Source: JBBKWQ01 sp037969115 (GTDB lineage: Bacteria > Actinomycetota > Acidimicrobiia > Acidimicrobiales > Ilumatobacteraceae). Taken from it: a DNA stretch of 30,324 nt. Position numbers and translations under genes: made by a program. This document shows, piece after piece, positions 1-7,529 of the stretch (the stretch's first letter is position 1; each line of letters begins with the position of its first letter). The stretch covers positions 1 to 30,324 of the forward strand of contig JBBKWQ010000420.1 in NCBI GenBank assembly GCA_037969115.1. Reading direction: 5' to 3'. Below the pieces are notes generated by a model, which did no database searches, was not told the origin of the DNA, and was given only the letters and a program-made list of their open reading frames with translations.

Positions 1-246
1 GTAGGACGCCATCGCCGACCAGCCGGTGATCGACCGGTCGATCAGCGCCAGCATCTCATCGGTGTAGAAGCTGCGGCACCGTCCGACGAAGTCGTCGTGG
101 TTGGCGAGGTTGTCCGCGACGTGTTGTGCGGCCAGGTCATCGACGAAACGGGCCAGGTCCGGGATCACGTCGACCAGAGCAGGCGGCGTTGTCATCGAGG
201 CGAAGTCGGCTTCTGCGAGGTCGTCGGGTGCTGCATTCGTCGACAT
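1..246 (-). CDS. Unknown protein, N-terminal 82 residues, cut by window edge
   Basis: An open frame runs from an ATG at 246 to the left edge with no stop, giving 82 residues of a longer protein. It begins MSTNAAPDDLAEADF and contains many acidic residues, then an amphipathic stretch (LVDVIPDLARFVDDLA) and a DEMLALIDRSITGW segment. I do not recognise a family. There is no signal peptide or membrane segment in the visible part. It lies 42 nt after the stop of the DUF222-HNH gene on the same strand, so it could be co-transcribed with it. An in-frame ATG 17 codons downstream (MTTPPALVD) is an alternative start; no good ribosome-binding site distinguishes the two. Confidence 0.6.
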   Translation of the reverse strand, partial: MSTNAAPDDLAEADFASMTTPPALVDVIPDLARFVDDLAAQHVADNLANHDDFVGRCRSFYTDEMLALIDRSITGWSAMASY

Positions 247-288
247 CCTGCCAGCTTGGGCACGGGGCGCGCCGAAGCGCCCTCTCGG

Positions 289-1611
289 TCAGGGGAGGGC
301 GGCCGGCTCGCTCTGGTGGTCGGGTTGTCGCGATCGTTCGAAGGCACGGTCGCGACCTTGCTCGTCTCGTGGTGTCGAACGACGCGCACGTGACCGATCG
401 GCCCGGGCAGCCGTCCCGATCTGGATGCCGGCGGTCGCGAAGGTTCTCCCGTCGGGTTGGCGGATCGTCAACGTGCGATCGGCGGCCAGGTGGAGTTGCC
501 AGTCGGCCTCGTGGACCAGGTGATGATGGTGCGAGCAGAGCGGCAACATGTTGTTCAGATCCGTCGGGCCACGGTGGTCCCACTCCAGCAGGTGGTGAAT
601 CTCGCAGCGGTTGAACGCAACGTCACAGCCGCTGAATGCACACGTGCGGTACATCGCTCGCAACGCACGACGCTGCGCTCGGTTGGCCAGCCGCTGCTCG
701 CGGCCGACGTCGACCGGAACGCCGTCACCGTTCAGCACGATCGGGATGATCTTGCCCTCGCAGCACAACCGACGAACCGTGACCGGCGGCAATGGAACCC
801 CGTTGTCGTATTCGCAGACGGAGTTCTCGTGAAGGCCAGTGGTCAACGTGGCGAGGTCGATGAGCACGCTGATCTCGGCAACACCAGGGCGGGTCGCCCG
901 GTGCCCACCGGTGACGAGGTCGCCGAGCGCTTCGGCCGCAAGCCGGTTCCGATCGACCGTGCGATCACCGGACTTCGCCACGAGCTTGGCGACCTCCGCG
1001 TCGATCGCGCCGAAGACTGCAGCGCCGAGCTCGGGGTGGAGTGCACCGTTGATGAGGTGCATACCGTTGCGATCGATCCGCCTCGACAAGTGCGTGTCGC
1101 GACGCTGTTCCTCGGCTCGTTCGACTCCCTGGTCGCGCTCGAGGCGGCTCACGAGGCCGCGGCAGTGCCGCGAGAATTCTTCGGGCGAGGAATGCTTCGC
1201 CTCGTCGAGCAGCGCTTTCTCGTGATCGATGAATGCAGCCTTGGTTGCGTCGTCCAATCGCGCAGTCGCGCTGGCCAGCCCGTCGGCGTGCTCGGCACCC
1301 ACGTCGCCGTTTGCGAGCGCGTCACCGAACGACGGCGCGTCGCCGAGAGCGTTGGCGCGTCGCTCCTTCTTGCGAGCCTCGGCCGCAGACATCCCATGAC
1401 TCCGGGCGTGCAGCTCAGCCGCCGGCGCGCCGACGCCCTGCTCGTAGAGCGCCGCGAGATGTCTGGTGAGATCTGCTTCGAACCGGTCGATCCAGCCGCG
1501 GACGTGTTTGATGCTCCGGATCAAAGCGACAGCATCGTCGGAGTGGCACGCGGCGACATCGCAACCGACCAACGCCTCGAAGGCGATCGACGGATCCGAT
1601 ACCTGAACCAT
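289..1611 (-). CDS. DUF222 / 13E12-repeat family HNH endonuclease
   Basis: A 440-residue protein with the typical actinobacterial layout: a helical DUF222 region in the first ~300 residues (including RHLAALYEQG and a charged AEARKKERRANAL helix) and a C-terminal HNH nuclease module from about residue 320. The module shows CAFSGC, then EIHHLLEWDHRG, then N-N-M-LPLCSHHHH, which supplies the zinc-knuckle-type cysteines and the HNH histidines. The last ~50 residues are a basic, low-complexity tail. The family is widespread and often multicopy in actinobacteria; its biological role is poorly known. I start at the ATG at 1611 because the SOS box and a -10 hexamer lie directly upstream. The open frame extends 24 codons further, but only through the operator. 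SOS control suggests expression after DNA damage. Confidence 0.9.
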   Translation of the reverse strand: MVQVSDPSIAFEALVGCDVAACHSDDAVALIRSIKHVRGWIDRFEADLTRHLAALYEQGVGAPAAELHARSHGMSAAEARKKERRANALGDAPSFGDALANGDVGAEHADGLASATARLDDATKAAFIDHEKALLDEAKHSSPEEFSRHCRGLVSRLERDQGVERAEEQRRDTHLSRRIDRNGMHLINGALHPELGAAVFGAIDAEVAKLVAKSGDRTVDRNRLAAEALGDLVTGGHRATRPGVAEISVLIDLATLTTGLHENSVCEYDNGVPLPPVTVRRLCCEGKIIPIVLNGDGVPVDVGREQRLANRAQRRALRAMYRTCAFSGCDVAFNRCEIHHLLEWDHRGPTDLNNMLPLCSHHHHLVHEADWQLHLAADRTLTIRQPDGRTFATAGIQIGTAARADRSRARRSTPRDEQGRDRAFERSRQPDHQSEPAALP

Positions 1612-1617
1612 GTGAAC

Positions 1618-1623
1618 ATCGTA
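1618..1623 (-). promoter_or_regulatory. -10 hexamer of a leaderless promoter for the HNH gene
   Basis: TACGAT on the minus strand is followed by exactly six bases and then the ATG at 1611. Transcription starting about 7 nt after the -10 would begin at the A of the start codon. No Shine-Dalgarno sequence is present, which fits a leaderless mRNA. The SOS box fills the -10/-35 spacer. Confidence 0.55.
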
Positions 1624-1639
1624 TCGAACATATGTTCGA
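1624..1639. promoter_or_regulatory. LexA operator (SOS box), perfect palindrome
   Basis: TCGAACATATGTTCGA is a perfect 16-bp palindrome matching the actinobacterial/Gram-positive SOS box (core GAAC-N4-GTTC, mycobacterial form TCGAAC-N4-GTTCGA). It sits 12 bp upstream of the ATG of the DUF222-HNH gene and just upstream of a -10-like TACGAT (1618-1623). Bound LexA would therefore block RNA polymerase directly. Confidence 0.9.
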
Positions 1640-1835
1640 GAGTCAACAAGGAACCAAGAATTTCTTTCCACGTTCCACCGCAAGACGTCCCGACCGCCCG
1701 TCGCCGCTGCTCGTCGGGCTCAGACCAGGCAAACGATGGCTGGGCACCGACCGTTCAGGAGAGACGCCTCGATCGCGATGCCCGATAGACCCACCCGAAG
1801 CAAGCGCGTCGATCGTGCCGTCGTCGATCGTGTCG

Positions 1836-2678
1836 TCAGATGCTCATCGAGGTGAGGCTGGCGTCGCCGTCGGAGCCCGACCGCCGCAACAGTCGCATGC
1901 CGAGGGCCGCCAACGCGACCGCGACGAGGGTAACGATGAGCATCACGGTCGCCAGCGCGTTCACCGACGGCGTCGCCGCCGCCCGAGCACTCGCGTAGAT
2001 CTTGATCGGAACGGTCTCGGTCGACGCGCCGGTCGACAGGAACGACGAGATCACGAAGTCGTCGACCGAGGTGGCGAACACCACCATCAGGCTGGCGAAG
2101 ATCGCCGGACCGAGTTGCGGCAGCAACACCATCCGCAGTGCCTGGGTACGTGTTGCACCGAGGTCGCGCGCTGCCTCCTCGTAGTGGCTGCCGATCGACA
2201 ACAGCCGCCCCCGCACGATGATCACCACGTACGACACCGTGAAGGTGACGTGTCCGAGTAGCTGCGTGGTGAAACCACGCGGCACGGTCGTGTAGATCTG
2301 CGTGAACACCAGGAACAGCGAGACGCCGACCACGATCTCGGGCGTGACCAACGGCAACAACATGAGGTTGTTCGCGGCCCGTGACACCCGCCCGCGCCAC
2401 CGCTGCAAGCCGATCGCCATGGCGATTCCGAGCGGGGTTGCGACGAGCATGGTGAGCCCTGCCAGCTTCAACGTGTTACCCAGCGCCGTCTGGAGTGCAT
2501 GGTCCTGCCACACCGACGCGGGATCGTCCCAGTACCAACGGAACGAAGTCGGCTGGAACGACGACCGGCTCTTGCCCGAGTTGAACGAGATCCGTACGGC
2601 GATGAGTACCGGCACCAAGGACCAGATCACGTACAGCCATGTGATCGCCGCCAGTGGTCCGAACCGACGCATCTTCAT
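1836..2678 (-). CDS. potC: PotC-like ABC transporter inner-membrane permease
   Basis: A 280-residue integral membrane protein of the spermidine/putrescine-type (POPT) permease family, last gene of the minus-strand arm. It has an N-terminal membrane segment near residues 10-28 and about five more, with the cytoplasmic EAA coupling loop visible as EEAARDLGATRTQALRMVLL. Ahead of it are TPEIVVGVSLFLVF and the VSYVVIIVRGRL segment, and behind it is SVDDFVISSF, all typical of PotC. Its ATG overlaps the stop of the PotB-like gene by 4 nt (ATGA), so the two are translationally coupled. With PotB, PotD and the PotA-like ATPase on the other arm it completes a full importer. Family membership points to polyamines or other cationic amines, but the exact substrate is not determined by sequence. 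Confidence 0.9.
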   Translation of the reverse strand: MKMRRFGPLAAITWLYVIWSLVPVLIAVRISFNSGKSRSSFQPTSFRWYWDDPASVWQDHALQTALGNTLKLAGLTMLVATPLGIAMAIGLQRWRGRVSRAANNLMLLPLVTPEIVVGVSLFLVFTQIYTTVPRGFTTQLLGHVTFTVSYVVIIVRGRLLSIGSHYEEAARDLGATRTQALRMVLLPQLGPAIFASLMVVFATSVDDFVISSFLSTGASTETVPIKIYASARAAATPSVNALATVMLIVTLVAVALAALGMRLLRRSGSDGDASLTSMSI

Positions 2679-3619
2679 GTCCGCGCCCCCTCACGCTGCG
2701 ATCGCGCGATCGTGACGAGGTAGTACGCCATCGCCACCATCAAGAACGCCATCAGGATGATCACCAGCGACGCACCGGTCTGCGGCTGGCTCGACCCGCG
2801 AAGGAAGAACTCGATCTGGTTGCCGACCATTTCGGTGCGCGGCGACCCACCGGTGAGATACGTGTTGGTGTAGTAGTCGCCGCACATCGGCAGCACGATG
2901 ATCACCGACGCTGCCATCAAGCCCGGCACCGACAGCGGCAGCGTGACCCGCAAGAAGGTCGAGAACGACGACGCACCCAGATCGCGAGACGCCTCGATCA
3001 ACCTGCCGTCGAGCCGTTCGAGCGCCGCGTACAGAGGCAGGATGAAGAACGGGATGTACCCGTAGATCAGCCCCATCACCACGGTGGGCCAATCACCGTC
3101 GAGCCAGTTGCGACTCCCAGAGCCCAAGTGCAACCAGCCGAGCACCCGGTTCACATACCCATCGGTCTGGAGCAGGTTCACCCAGGCGAGCATCCGCATC
3201 AGGTAGCTGATCCAGAACGGCAGCACCAGCAGCGCGAGCAGCAAACCACGCGACCGGTCGGCTTTGCGAGCGACGTAGTACGCGACCGGATACCCGATGA
3301 TGCAACACCCGACCAACGCGGCCCCGGCGTACAGCCCCGTCCGCACGAACACGCCACCGAGATCGCCGCCGAACACCCGATCGAGCACGTTGGTCATCGC
3401 GCCCAAGTCCCAGGCGAGCGGATTCCACGCCGGTGCAGTGGTGCGCAACACCGGATCGATCCCGCCGAACGCCACCGCCAGGATCGCGTAGCCGGGAACC
3501 ACGAACAGCGCGATCAACCACAACGTCCCGGGCGTCGCCATTGCCGCCCAGAACCCGGACTGCGATCGGTTGCCGCCGGGTGCGGCAACCTCGGCAGTCG
3601 GCGCAGCGATGTCAGACAT
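2675..3619 (-). CDS. potB: PotB-like ABC transporter inner-membrane permease
   Basis: A 314-residue permease of the spermidine/putrescine type. After a ~25-residue hydrophilic N-terminus there is a first membrane segment (TLWLIALFVVPGYAILAVAF), then a periplasmic loop of ~60 residues and a block of membrane segments including LLLALLVLPFWISYLMRMLAW, a PotB hallmark. The EAA loop is LIEASRDLGASSFSTFLRVTL, and the last segment is followed by a short basic tail. It lies 57 nt downstream of the binding-protein gene and overlaps the PotC-like gene by 4 nt. No clear ribosome-binding site precedes the ATG at 3619, so it may depend on upstream translation. It would pair with PotC as the heterodimeric channel. 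Confidence 0.9.
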   Translation of the reverse strand: MSDIAAPTAEVAAPGGNRSQSGFWAAMATPGTLWLIALFVVPGYAILAVAFGGIDPVLRTTAPAWNPLAWDLGAMTNVLDRVFGGDLGGVFVRTGLYAGAALVGCCIIGYPVAYYVARKADRSRGLLLALLVLPFWISYLMRMLAWVNLLQTDGYVNRVLGWLHLGSGSRNWLDGDWPTVVMGLIYGYIPFFILPLYAALERLDGRLIEASRDLGASSFSTFLRVTLPLSVPGLMAASVIIVLPMCGDYYTNTYLTGGSPRTEMVGNQIEFFLRGSSQPQTGASLVIILMAFLMVAMAYYLVTIARSQREGART

Positions 3620-3676
3620 GGCGCGATCAGTGCTTCGTGTGGATCAGGTGGTCGCGTGTTCGGCAGCGCACCGAAG

Positions 3677-4837
3677 TCAGCCGGCGGTGAACGACGACCA
3701 CGTCTGTTCCCAGACCGTGTCGGTGTCGACGTCGAGCGGTTCGAACCGGAGACCCTTCCCGATGATCGTGTCGTCGAGGATCGCTGCCCGAAGGTTTTCC
3801 GGCGCGTACTCGTTCGCAATCAGATAGTCGGCGTCGAGCCCCTGGATCGGTGGCAGGTAGCCGTTCCAGCTGAAGTTCTCCTCGGCGTTTGCCGAGTCGA
3901 GCAGGTGGTTGATCCACATGCTGGCCAGGACCGGGTTCTTGGCCTTGGCGGTGATGGCCATGCAGTCGTTGTTGACCACTCCCACGCCGTCGGCCGGGTA
4001 CCACCAACCGAGCACCGACGGGTCGGTACCCTCGGGCAGGTACGAGTAGGCGCCTGCCAGCATGTCGCCGCTCCATGTGTGGGCGAGATCGGTGGCGCCT
4101 TCGGGGATGTCCTTGTAGGCCTCGATGTTGACCTTGATGTTCATCAGATTCACCAGCTCCGACAGGTCGGCACCAGCCTGCTCGATGAGCTCGACATCGG
4201 TGGTGTTGACGTCGGTGATGCCCTTGCGGAGCAGCGCCATCGCAATACCTTCGCGATAGTCGTCGAGGATCGAGGTGACGCCCTTGTAGGTGGGGTCCCA
4301 GAGGATGTCCCAGCCCATCTCGTCGACCTTGGCCGGGTCGATGCGGTCGGTTCGGTAGGCGATGCCCGACGAGAACACCGTGTACGGCACCGTGTAGGTC
4401 GAGCCTTCGTCGTACCAGGGGTCGACGAAGCTCGGCAGGACGTTGGAGAAGTTCGGAATGTACGACTTGTTGAGTGGCTGGAGGATCCCGCCCTCGATCA
4501 ACCGGTTCAACGAGTTCGGCGCAGCCGAGTTGAACACATCGACGTCGACTGAGCCGTTGGCCAACTTGGTGATGGCTTCTGAGTCGACGTCGAATGTGGT
4601 GATCTCCACCGCGACGCCGTACTGGTCTTCGAACGATGCAACCGTGTCGGGGTTGACGTAGTCGGCATAGTTGAACAACCGGAGCGGGCCGGCTTCCGGG
4701 TCGAGCCCGTCGGCGATGGGGTCGCTCTCTGAACTGCTCCCGTCACTGCCGCATGCCTGGAGCAACGGCACGCCCGCTCCGAGGAGCACGCCGAGCTTCG
4801 CTGACTGACCGATGAATTGTCGCCTGGTGGTGACCAT
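3677..4837 (-). CDS. potD: PotD-like extracellular solute-binding lipoprotein (Tat-type signal)
   Basis: A 386-residue substrate-binding protein of the spermidine/putrescine family. The N-terminus has a twin-arginine motif (TTRRQFIG) followed by a hydrophobic stretch and a lipobox, LLQAC. It is therefore probably exported folded by Tat and anchored at Cys29 by a lipid. The mature part begins with a Ser/Asp-rich linker, then PLRLFNYADYVNPDT, the characteristic first strand of PotD-type proteins, with later VPYTVFSSGIAYRTD and GWDILWDP segments. A GGGGGA ribosome-binding site lies before the ATG at 4837. It lies 70 nt downstream of Rieske oxygenase 1, in the same direction, so the oxygenase and importer are probably in one transcript. 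Tat export is unusual for PotD homologues but common for actinobacterial lipoproteins. Confidence 0.9.
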   Translation of the reverse strand: MVTTRRQFIGQSAKLGVLLGAGVPLLQACGSDGSSSESDPIADGLDPEAGPLRLFNYADYVNPDTVASFEDQYGVAVEITTFDVDSEAITKLANGSVDVDVFNSAAPNSLNRLIEGGILQPLNKSYIPNFSNVLPSFVDPWYDEGSTYTVPYTVFSSGIAYRTDRIDPAKVDEMGWDILWDPTYKGVTSILDDYREGIAMALLRKGITDVNTTDVELIEQAGADLSELVNLMNIKVNIEAYKDIPEGATDLAHTWSGDMLAGAYSYLPEGTDPSVLGWWYPADGVGVVNNDCMAITAKAKNPVLASMWINHLLDSANAEENFSWNGYLPPIQGLDADYLIANEYAPENLRAAILDDTIIGKGLRFEPLDVDTDTVWEQTWSSFTAG

Positions 4838-4906
4838 GATGTTCCCCCATTTTGCTCTGGTCGAACCCGAGCCGGCGCGGCCGGATCCGATGTGATCGAG
4901 TGCACC

Positions 4907-6043
4907 CTAGACCGGGTCGACTACCCCTCGAACTGCGAGGTAGTGACGGTTGAACGAAGCGACCAGATCGTCCTTGTCGGTGAGCACGCCTCCGACGAAC
5001 GACTTCGACGACACACCCTGCTGAACCCGCTCGCAGACCACGTTGTCCTGCCGCCCGACGAGCTCGTTGAACGCGATCACTTCGGACGGATCGTGCTCGG
5101 GCGAATCGGCGAAGTCGGGTGCGAACAGGTACTCGCCCACCACGACCGTGCGGTCGGGAGCGACAGGAAACAGCGTCGTCAGCACGAGGCCGGTGCCCGT
5201 GACGTCGACGAACAGATTCGGAAAGACCGCGGCCCCGCGATACAGATGCTCTTCGTCGTCGACCAGTCCGGGGAGCACCGGCAGCGCCGCCACACCCGTT
5301 GCGCTGAAGCTGTTGCCGTGATCGACCAGTTCGACACCGCCGTCGTCGCGCTCGGGGTCGAGCACATGGCCGGTCTGATACACGGGAATCACGTCGACGA
5401 GTTCGGGGTGCACGATCGGGCAGTGGAGGCACTCCTGGTAGTTCTCGACGATGATCTTCCAGTTCGCGGCGACCTCCGACATGGTGCGCTGCACGAGGGT
5501 CAGCTCGCTGATCGGGATGTCGTCGAACTCGAACAGATCGGGTGAATGCTCCCGCAGCCACGCGCCGAGCTCGCCGACATCGTCGGCCAGCGACACGAAG
5601 ACCAACCCGTTCCACTGATCGACGCGGTACCGCCAGAGTCCACGGTTCTCGCGGTCGATCTCGTCGCGGCCGACGCGCGGCGTCGACAGCAGCACCCCGT
5701 CGAGTCCGTAGGTCCACGCGTGGTAAGGGCACCGGATCGACGGCGGTCCGCAATCGAGTTCGAGTTCGGTGTGATCGGTCGGGTCGCACAACATCGCGCC
5801 GCGGTGACGGCACACGTTTGCGAACGCGTGCAAAGCGCCGTCTTCGTCTCGCGTGACGATGGCCTTCTCGCCGGCCACCTCGAACACGCGCCGCCCTCCG
5901 ACGGGGATGGACGAGATGTGACCGACGAAGAACCAGCCGGCATGAAAGATCCGCTCACGTTCTGCCTCGAAGACGCGGGCCGAGCAGTAGTCGGCACCCG
6001 CGAGCGTGGGCGTCGGTGCGGTCGTACGGATCGGGTTGGACAT
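4907..6043 (-). CDS. Rieske non-heme iron oxygenase, alpha subunit (copy 1)
   Basis: A 378-residue oxygenase alpha subunit. The N-terminal Rieske [2Fe-2S] domain has Cys78-x-His80 and Cys105-x-x-His108 (CRHRG and CPYHAW). The C-terminal catalytic domain has the mononuclear iron motif ENYQECLHCPIVHPE with His207 and His212; the third ligand is probably the Asp in GRQDNVVCERVQQG. Length and motifs resemble choline monooxygenase, glycine-betaine and carnitine-type Rieske enzymes, which oxidise quaternary amines, more than the aromatic dioxygenases, and no beta subunit is nearby. It is first in the minus arm, ahead of potD-potB-potC. No reductase or ferredoxin gene is present in the window, so electrons must come from elsewhere. 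The reaction (N-demethylation or hydroxylation of an imported amine) is inferred from context. Confidence 0.88.
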   Translation of the reverse strand: MSNPIRTTAPTPTLAGADYCSARVFEAERERIFHAGWFFVGHISSIPVGGRRVFEVAGEKAIVTRDEDGALHAFANVCRHRGAMLCDPTDHTELELDCGPPSIRCPYHAWTYGLDGVLLSTPRVGRDEIDRENRGLWRYRVDQWNGLVFVSLADDVGELGAWLREHSPDLFEFDDIPISELTLVQRTMSEVAANWKIIVENYQECLHCPIVHPELVDVIPVYQTGHVLDPERDDGGVELVDHGNSFSATGVAALPVLPGLVDDEEHLYRGAAVFPNLFVDVTGTGLVLTTLFPVAPDRTVVVGEYLFAPDFADSPEHDPSEVIAFNELVGRQDNVVCERVQQGVSSKSFVGGVLTDKDDLVASFNRHYLAVRGVVDPV

Positions 6044-6062
6044 GGCACGTGCTCCGAGTCTC

Positions 6063-6091
6063 TTGTCCTCTTTACACGAACAGCTTAGACT
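6063..6091 (+). promoter_or_regulatory. Promoter of the aminotransferase-Rieske2-potA arm
   Basis: TTGTCC (6063-6068) and TAGACT (6086-6091) are separated by 17 bp and resemble a sigma-70-type -35/-10 pair. The expected start point, about 6098, falls inside the inverted repeat at 6090-6105, the usual position for repressor control. Consensus match is moderate; position and spacing are good. Confidence 0.5.
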
Positions 6092-6105
6092 GACTGGTCA
6101 GTCAG
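6090..6105. promoter_or_regulatory. TetR-type operator, perfect 7-2-7 inverted repeat
   Basis: CTGACTG-GT-CAGTCAG is a perfect inverted repeat with 7-bp arms and a 2-bp centre, the size and style of TetR/AcrR-family operators. It lies in the 79-bp spacer between the divergent Rieske1 and aminotransferase genes, overlapping the end of the plus-strand -10 and the likely start point. One protein bound here could control both arms. No regulator gene is found in the cluster, so the binding protein is encoded elsewhere. Confidence 0.7.
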
Positions 6106-6122
6106 GACAAGGAGAGCGCTTC

Positions 6123-7529
6123 ATGAACGGCCGGCCGGAACAGACCACGATCGACGATCGCATCCTCGCCGAAGAGGAGCGCTTCGTCGCTCGCAACCGG
6201 CGTTCGAGCGAACTGTACGACATCGCCACCCACGTCATGCCGGGCGGCGTCACGTCGAGCTGGTCGACCACACGACCGATCCCCGTCTGGATCAGTCATG
6301 GTCGGGGGAGCCACGTGTGGGACGTCGACGGCAACGAGTACGTCGACTTCCACGCCGGATACGGCGTCAACGTGGTCGGCCATGCCAACCCGGCGGTGGT
6401 CGAGGCAGTCCAACGACGCGTGACGCAGGGCACCCACTTCGCTCAACCGACCGAGGACTCGATCGTGGTCGCCGACGCATTGGCCAACCGGTTCGGTCTT
6501 CCCTTGTGGCGGTTCGCCAACTCGGGAACCGAGACGACCATGGACGCCATCCACCTCATGCGCGCCATCACCGGGCGCGACCTCGTCATCAAGGTCGAGG
6601 GCTCCTACCACGGGCACCACGACCTCGTGAACGTGTCGCTGTATCGCTCGATCGACGAGCTCGGCCCGGTCGACGATCCGAGGCGTGTCCCGGGCGCCGG
6701 CATCCCCCAGGCCATCGCCGATCTCGTGCGCATCGTCCCGTTCAACGACCTCGCTGCTGTCGAACGGGTCTTCGAACAGCACCCGAGCCAGATCGCCGGC
6801 ATGATCATCGAACCCATGATGATGAACGCCGGCATCATCGGACCGCAACCCGGCTATCTCGCCGGCCTCCGCGACGTCATGCGCCGCCACGGCGCGCTCC
6901 TGACGTTCGACGAGGTGAAGACCGGGCTGGTCGTCGCATGGGGTGGAGCCACCGAGCTCTTCGGCGTCACCCCTGACATCATCTGCCTGGCGAAGGCTCT
7001 CGGTGGCGGCATCCCCTGCGGTGCCATCGGTGGCACCGCCGAGGTGATGAGCGCCATCACCGACGGACGCTACGACCAGGTCGGCACGTTCAACGGCAAC
7101 CCACTCACCATGGCTGCGGCACGAGCCGTACTCACCGAAGTACTCACGCCCGACACGTACACACGGGCCGCCGAACTGGGCCACGAGATGTTCGCCGGCT
7201 GCACCAGAGCACTCGCCGACCACGGTGTGAAGTCGTTCGGCGTCGTGCACGGCTTCAAGGGCTCGGTGGTCGCGCACGACCGCCCTGCCACCAACTACCG
7301 AGAGTTCCTCGCTGTCGACACGGCGATCAGCCACCTCAACTACCTCGTCCAGCACAACAACGGCGTGTTCCTGGCTCCCTGGGCGAAGAGCGAGTCCTGG
7401 ACGCTGTCGGTGGCCCACAGCGACGCCGATGGCGAACGCCTCGTCGACAACATGGGCAAACTCGCGCGCATGCTCGTTCACACCGGCGACGATGTGTCGG
7501 AACTGTTCGAAGTCGGCGGCATCGCGTGA
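6123..7529 (+). CDS. Class III (HemL-like) PLP-dependent aminotransferase
   Basis: A 468-residue fold-type I enzyme, similar in length and motifs to glutamate-1-semialdehyde aminomutase and the aspartate-aminotransferase-family branch of class III. Visible features are the NSGTE cofactor loop (133-137), KVEGSYHGHHD (157-167), the cofactor-ring Asp in FDEVKTG (Asp263) and the Schiff-base lysine in CLAKALGGG (Lys291), followed by GTFNGNPL. It is unlikely to be the haem-pathway HemL, because it sits between two Rieske oxygenases and lacks other tetrapyrrole genes. A transaminase acting on an amine or beta-amino acid freed by the oxygenases fits better. AAGGAG at 6109-6114, 8 nt before the ATG at 6123, decides this start over the longer open frame. 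Its stop overlaps the next gene by 4 nt. Confidence 0.88.
   Translation: MNGRPEQTTIDDRILAEEERFVARNRRSSELYDIATHVMPGGVTSSWSTTRPIPVWISHGRGSHVWDVDGNEYVDFHAGYGVNVVGHANPAVVEAVQRRVTQGTHFAQPTEDSIVVADALANRFGLPLWRFANSGTETTMDAIHLMRAITGRDLVIKVEGSYHGHHDLVNVSLYRSIDELGPVDDPRRVPGAGIPQAIADLVRIVPFNDLAAVERVFEQHPSQIAGMIIEPMMMNAGIIGPQPGYLAGLRDVMRRHGALLTFDEVKTGLVVAWGGATELFGVTPDIICLAKALGGGIPCGAIGGTAEVMSAITDGRYDQVGTFNGNPLTMAAARAVLTEVLTPDTYTRAAELGHEMFAGCTRALADHGVKSFGVVHGFKGSVVAHDRPATNYREFLAVDTAISHLNYLVQHNNGVFLAPWAKSESWTLSVAHSDADGERLVDNMGKLARMLVHTGDDVSELFEVGGIA

Noticed and set aside
457..1788. 443-codon open frame on the plus strand
   Set aside because: Antisense to the HNH nuclease gene, which has a clear HNH motif and its own SOS box.
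1640..1835. Gene or terminator in the spacer after potC
   Set aside because: No frame with coding features and no stem longer than 5-6 bp with a T-tract; several CGATCG palindromes are background in this genome.
2654..4552. 632-codon open frame on the plus strand
   Set aside because: Antisense to potB and potD, which have clear motifs; the translated sequence is His/Arg/Gln-rich low complexity.
6102..7481. 459-codon open frame on the minus strand
   Set aside because: Antisense to the aminotransferase; the plus strand has the PLP motifs and ribosome-binding site.
6123..7529. Haem-pathway HemL (glutamate-1-semialdehyde aminomutase)
   Set aside because: The context is a Rieske/Pot cluster under a dedicated operator, with no tetrapyrrole genes; a HemL-like aminotransferase is the safer call.
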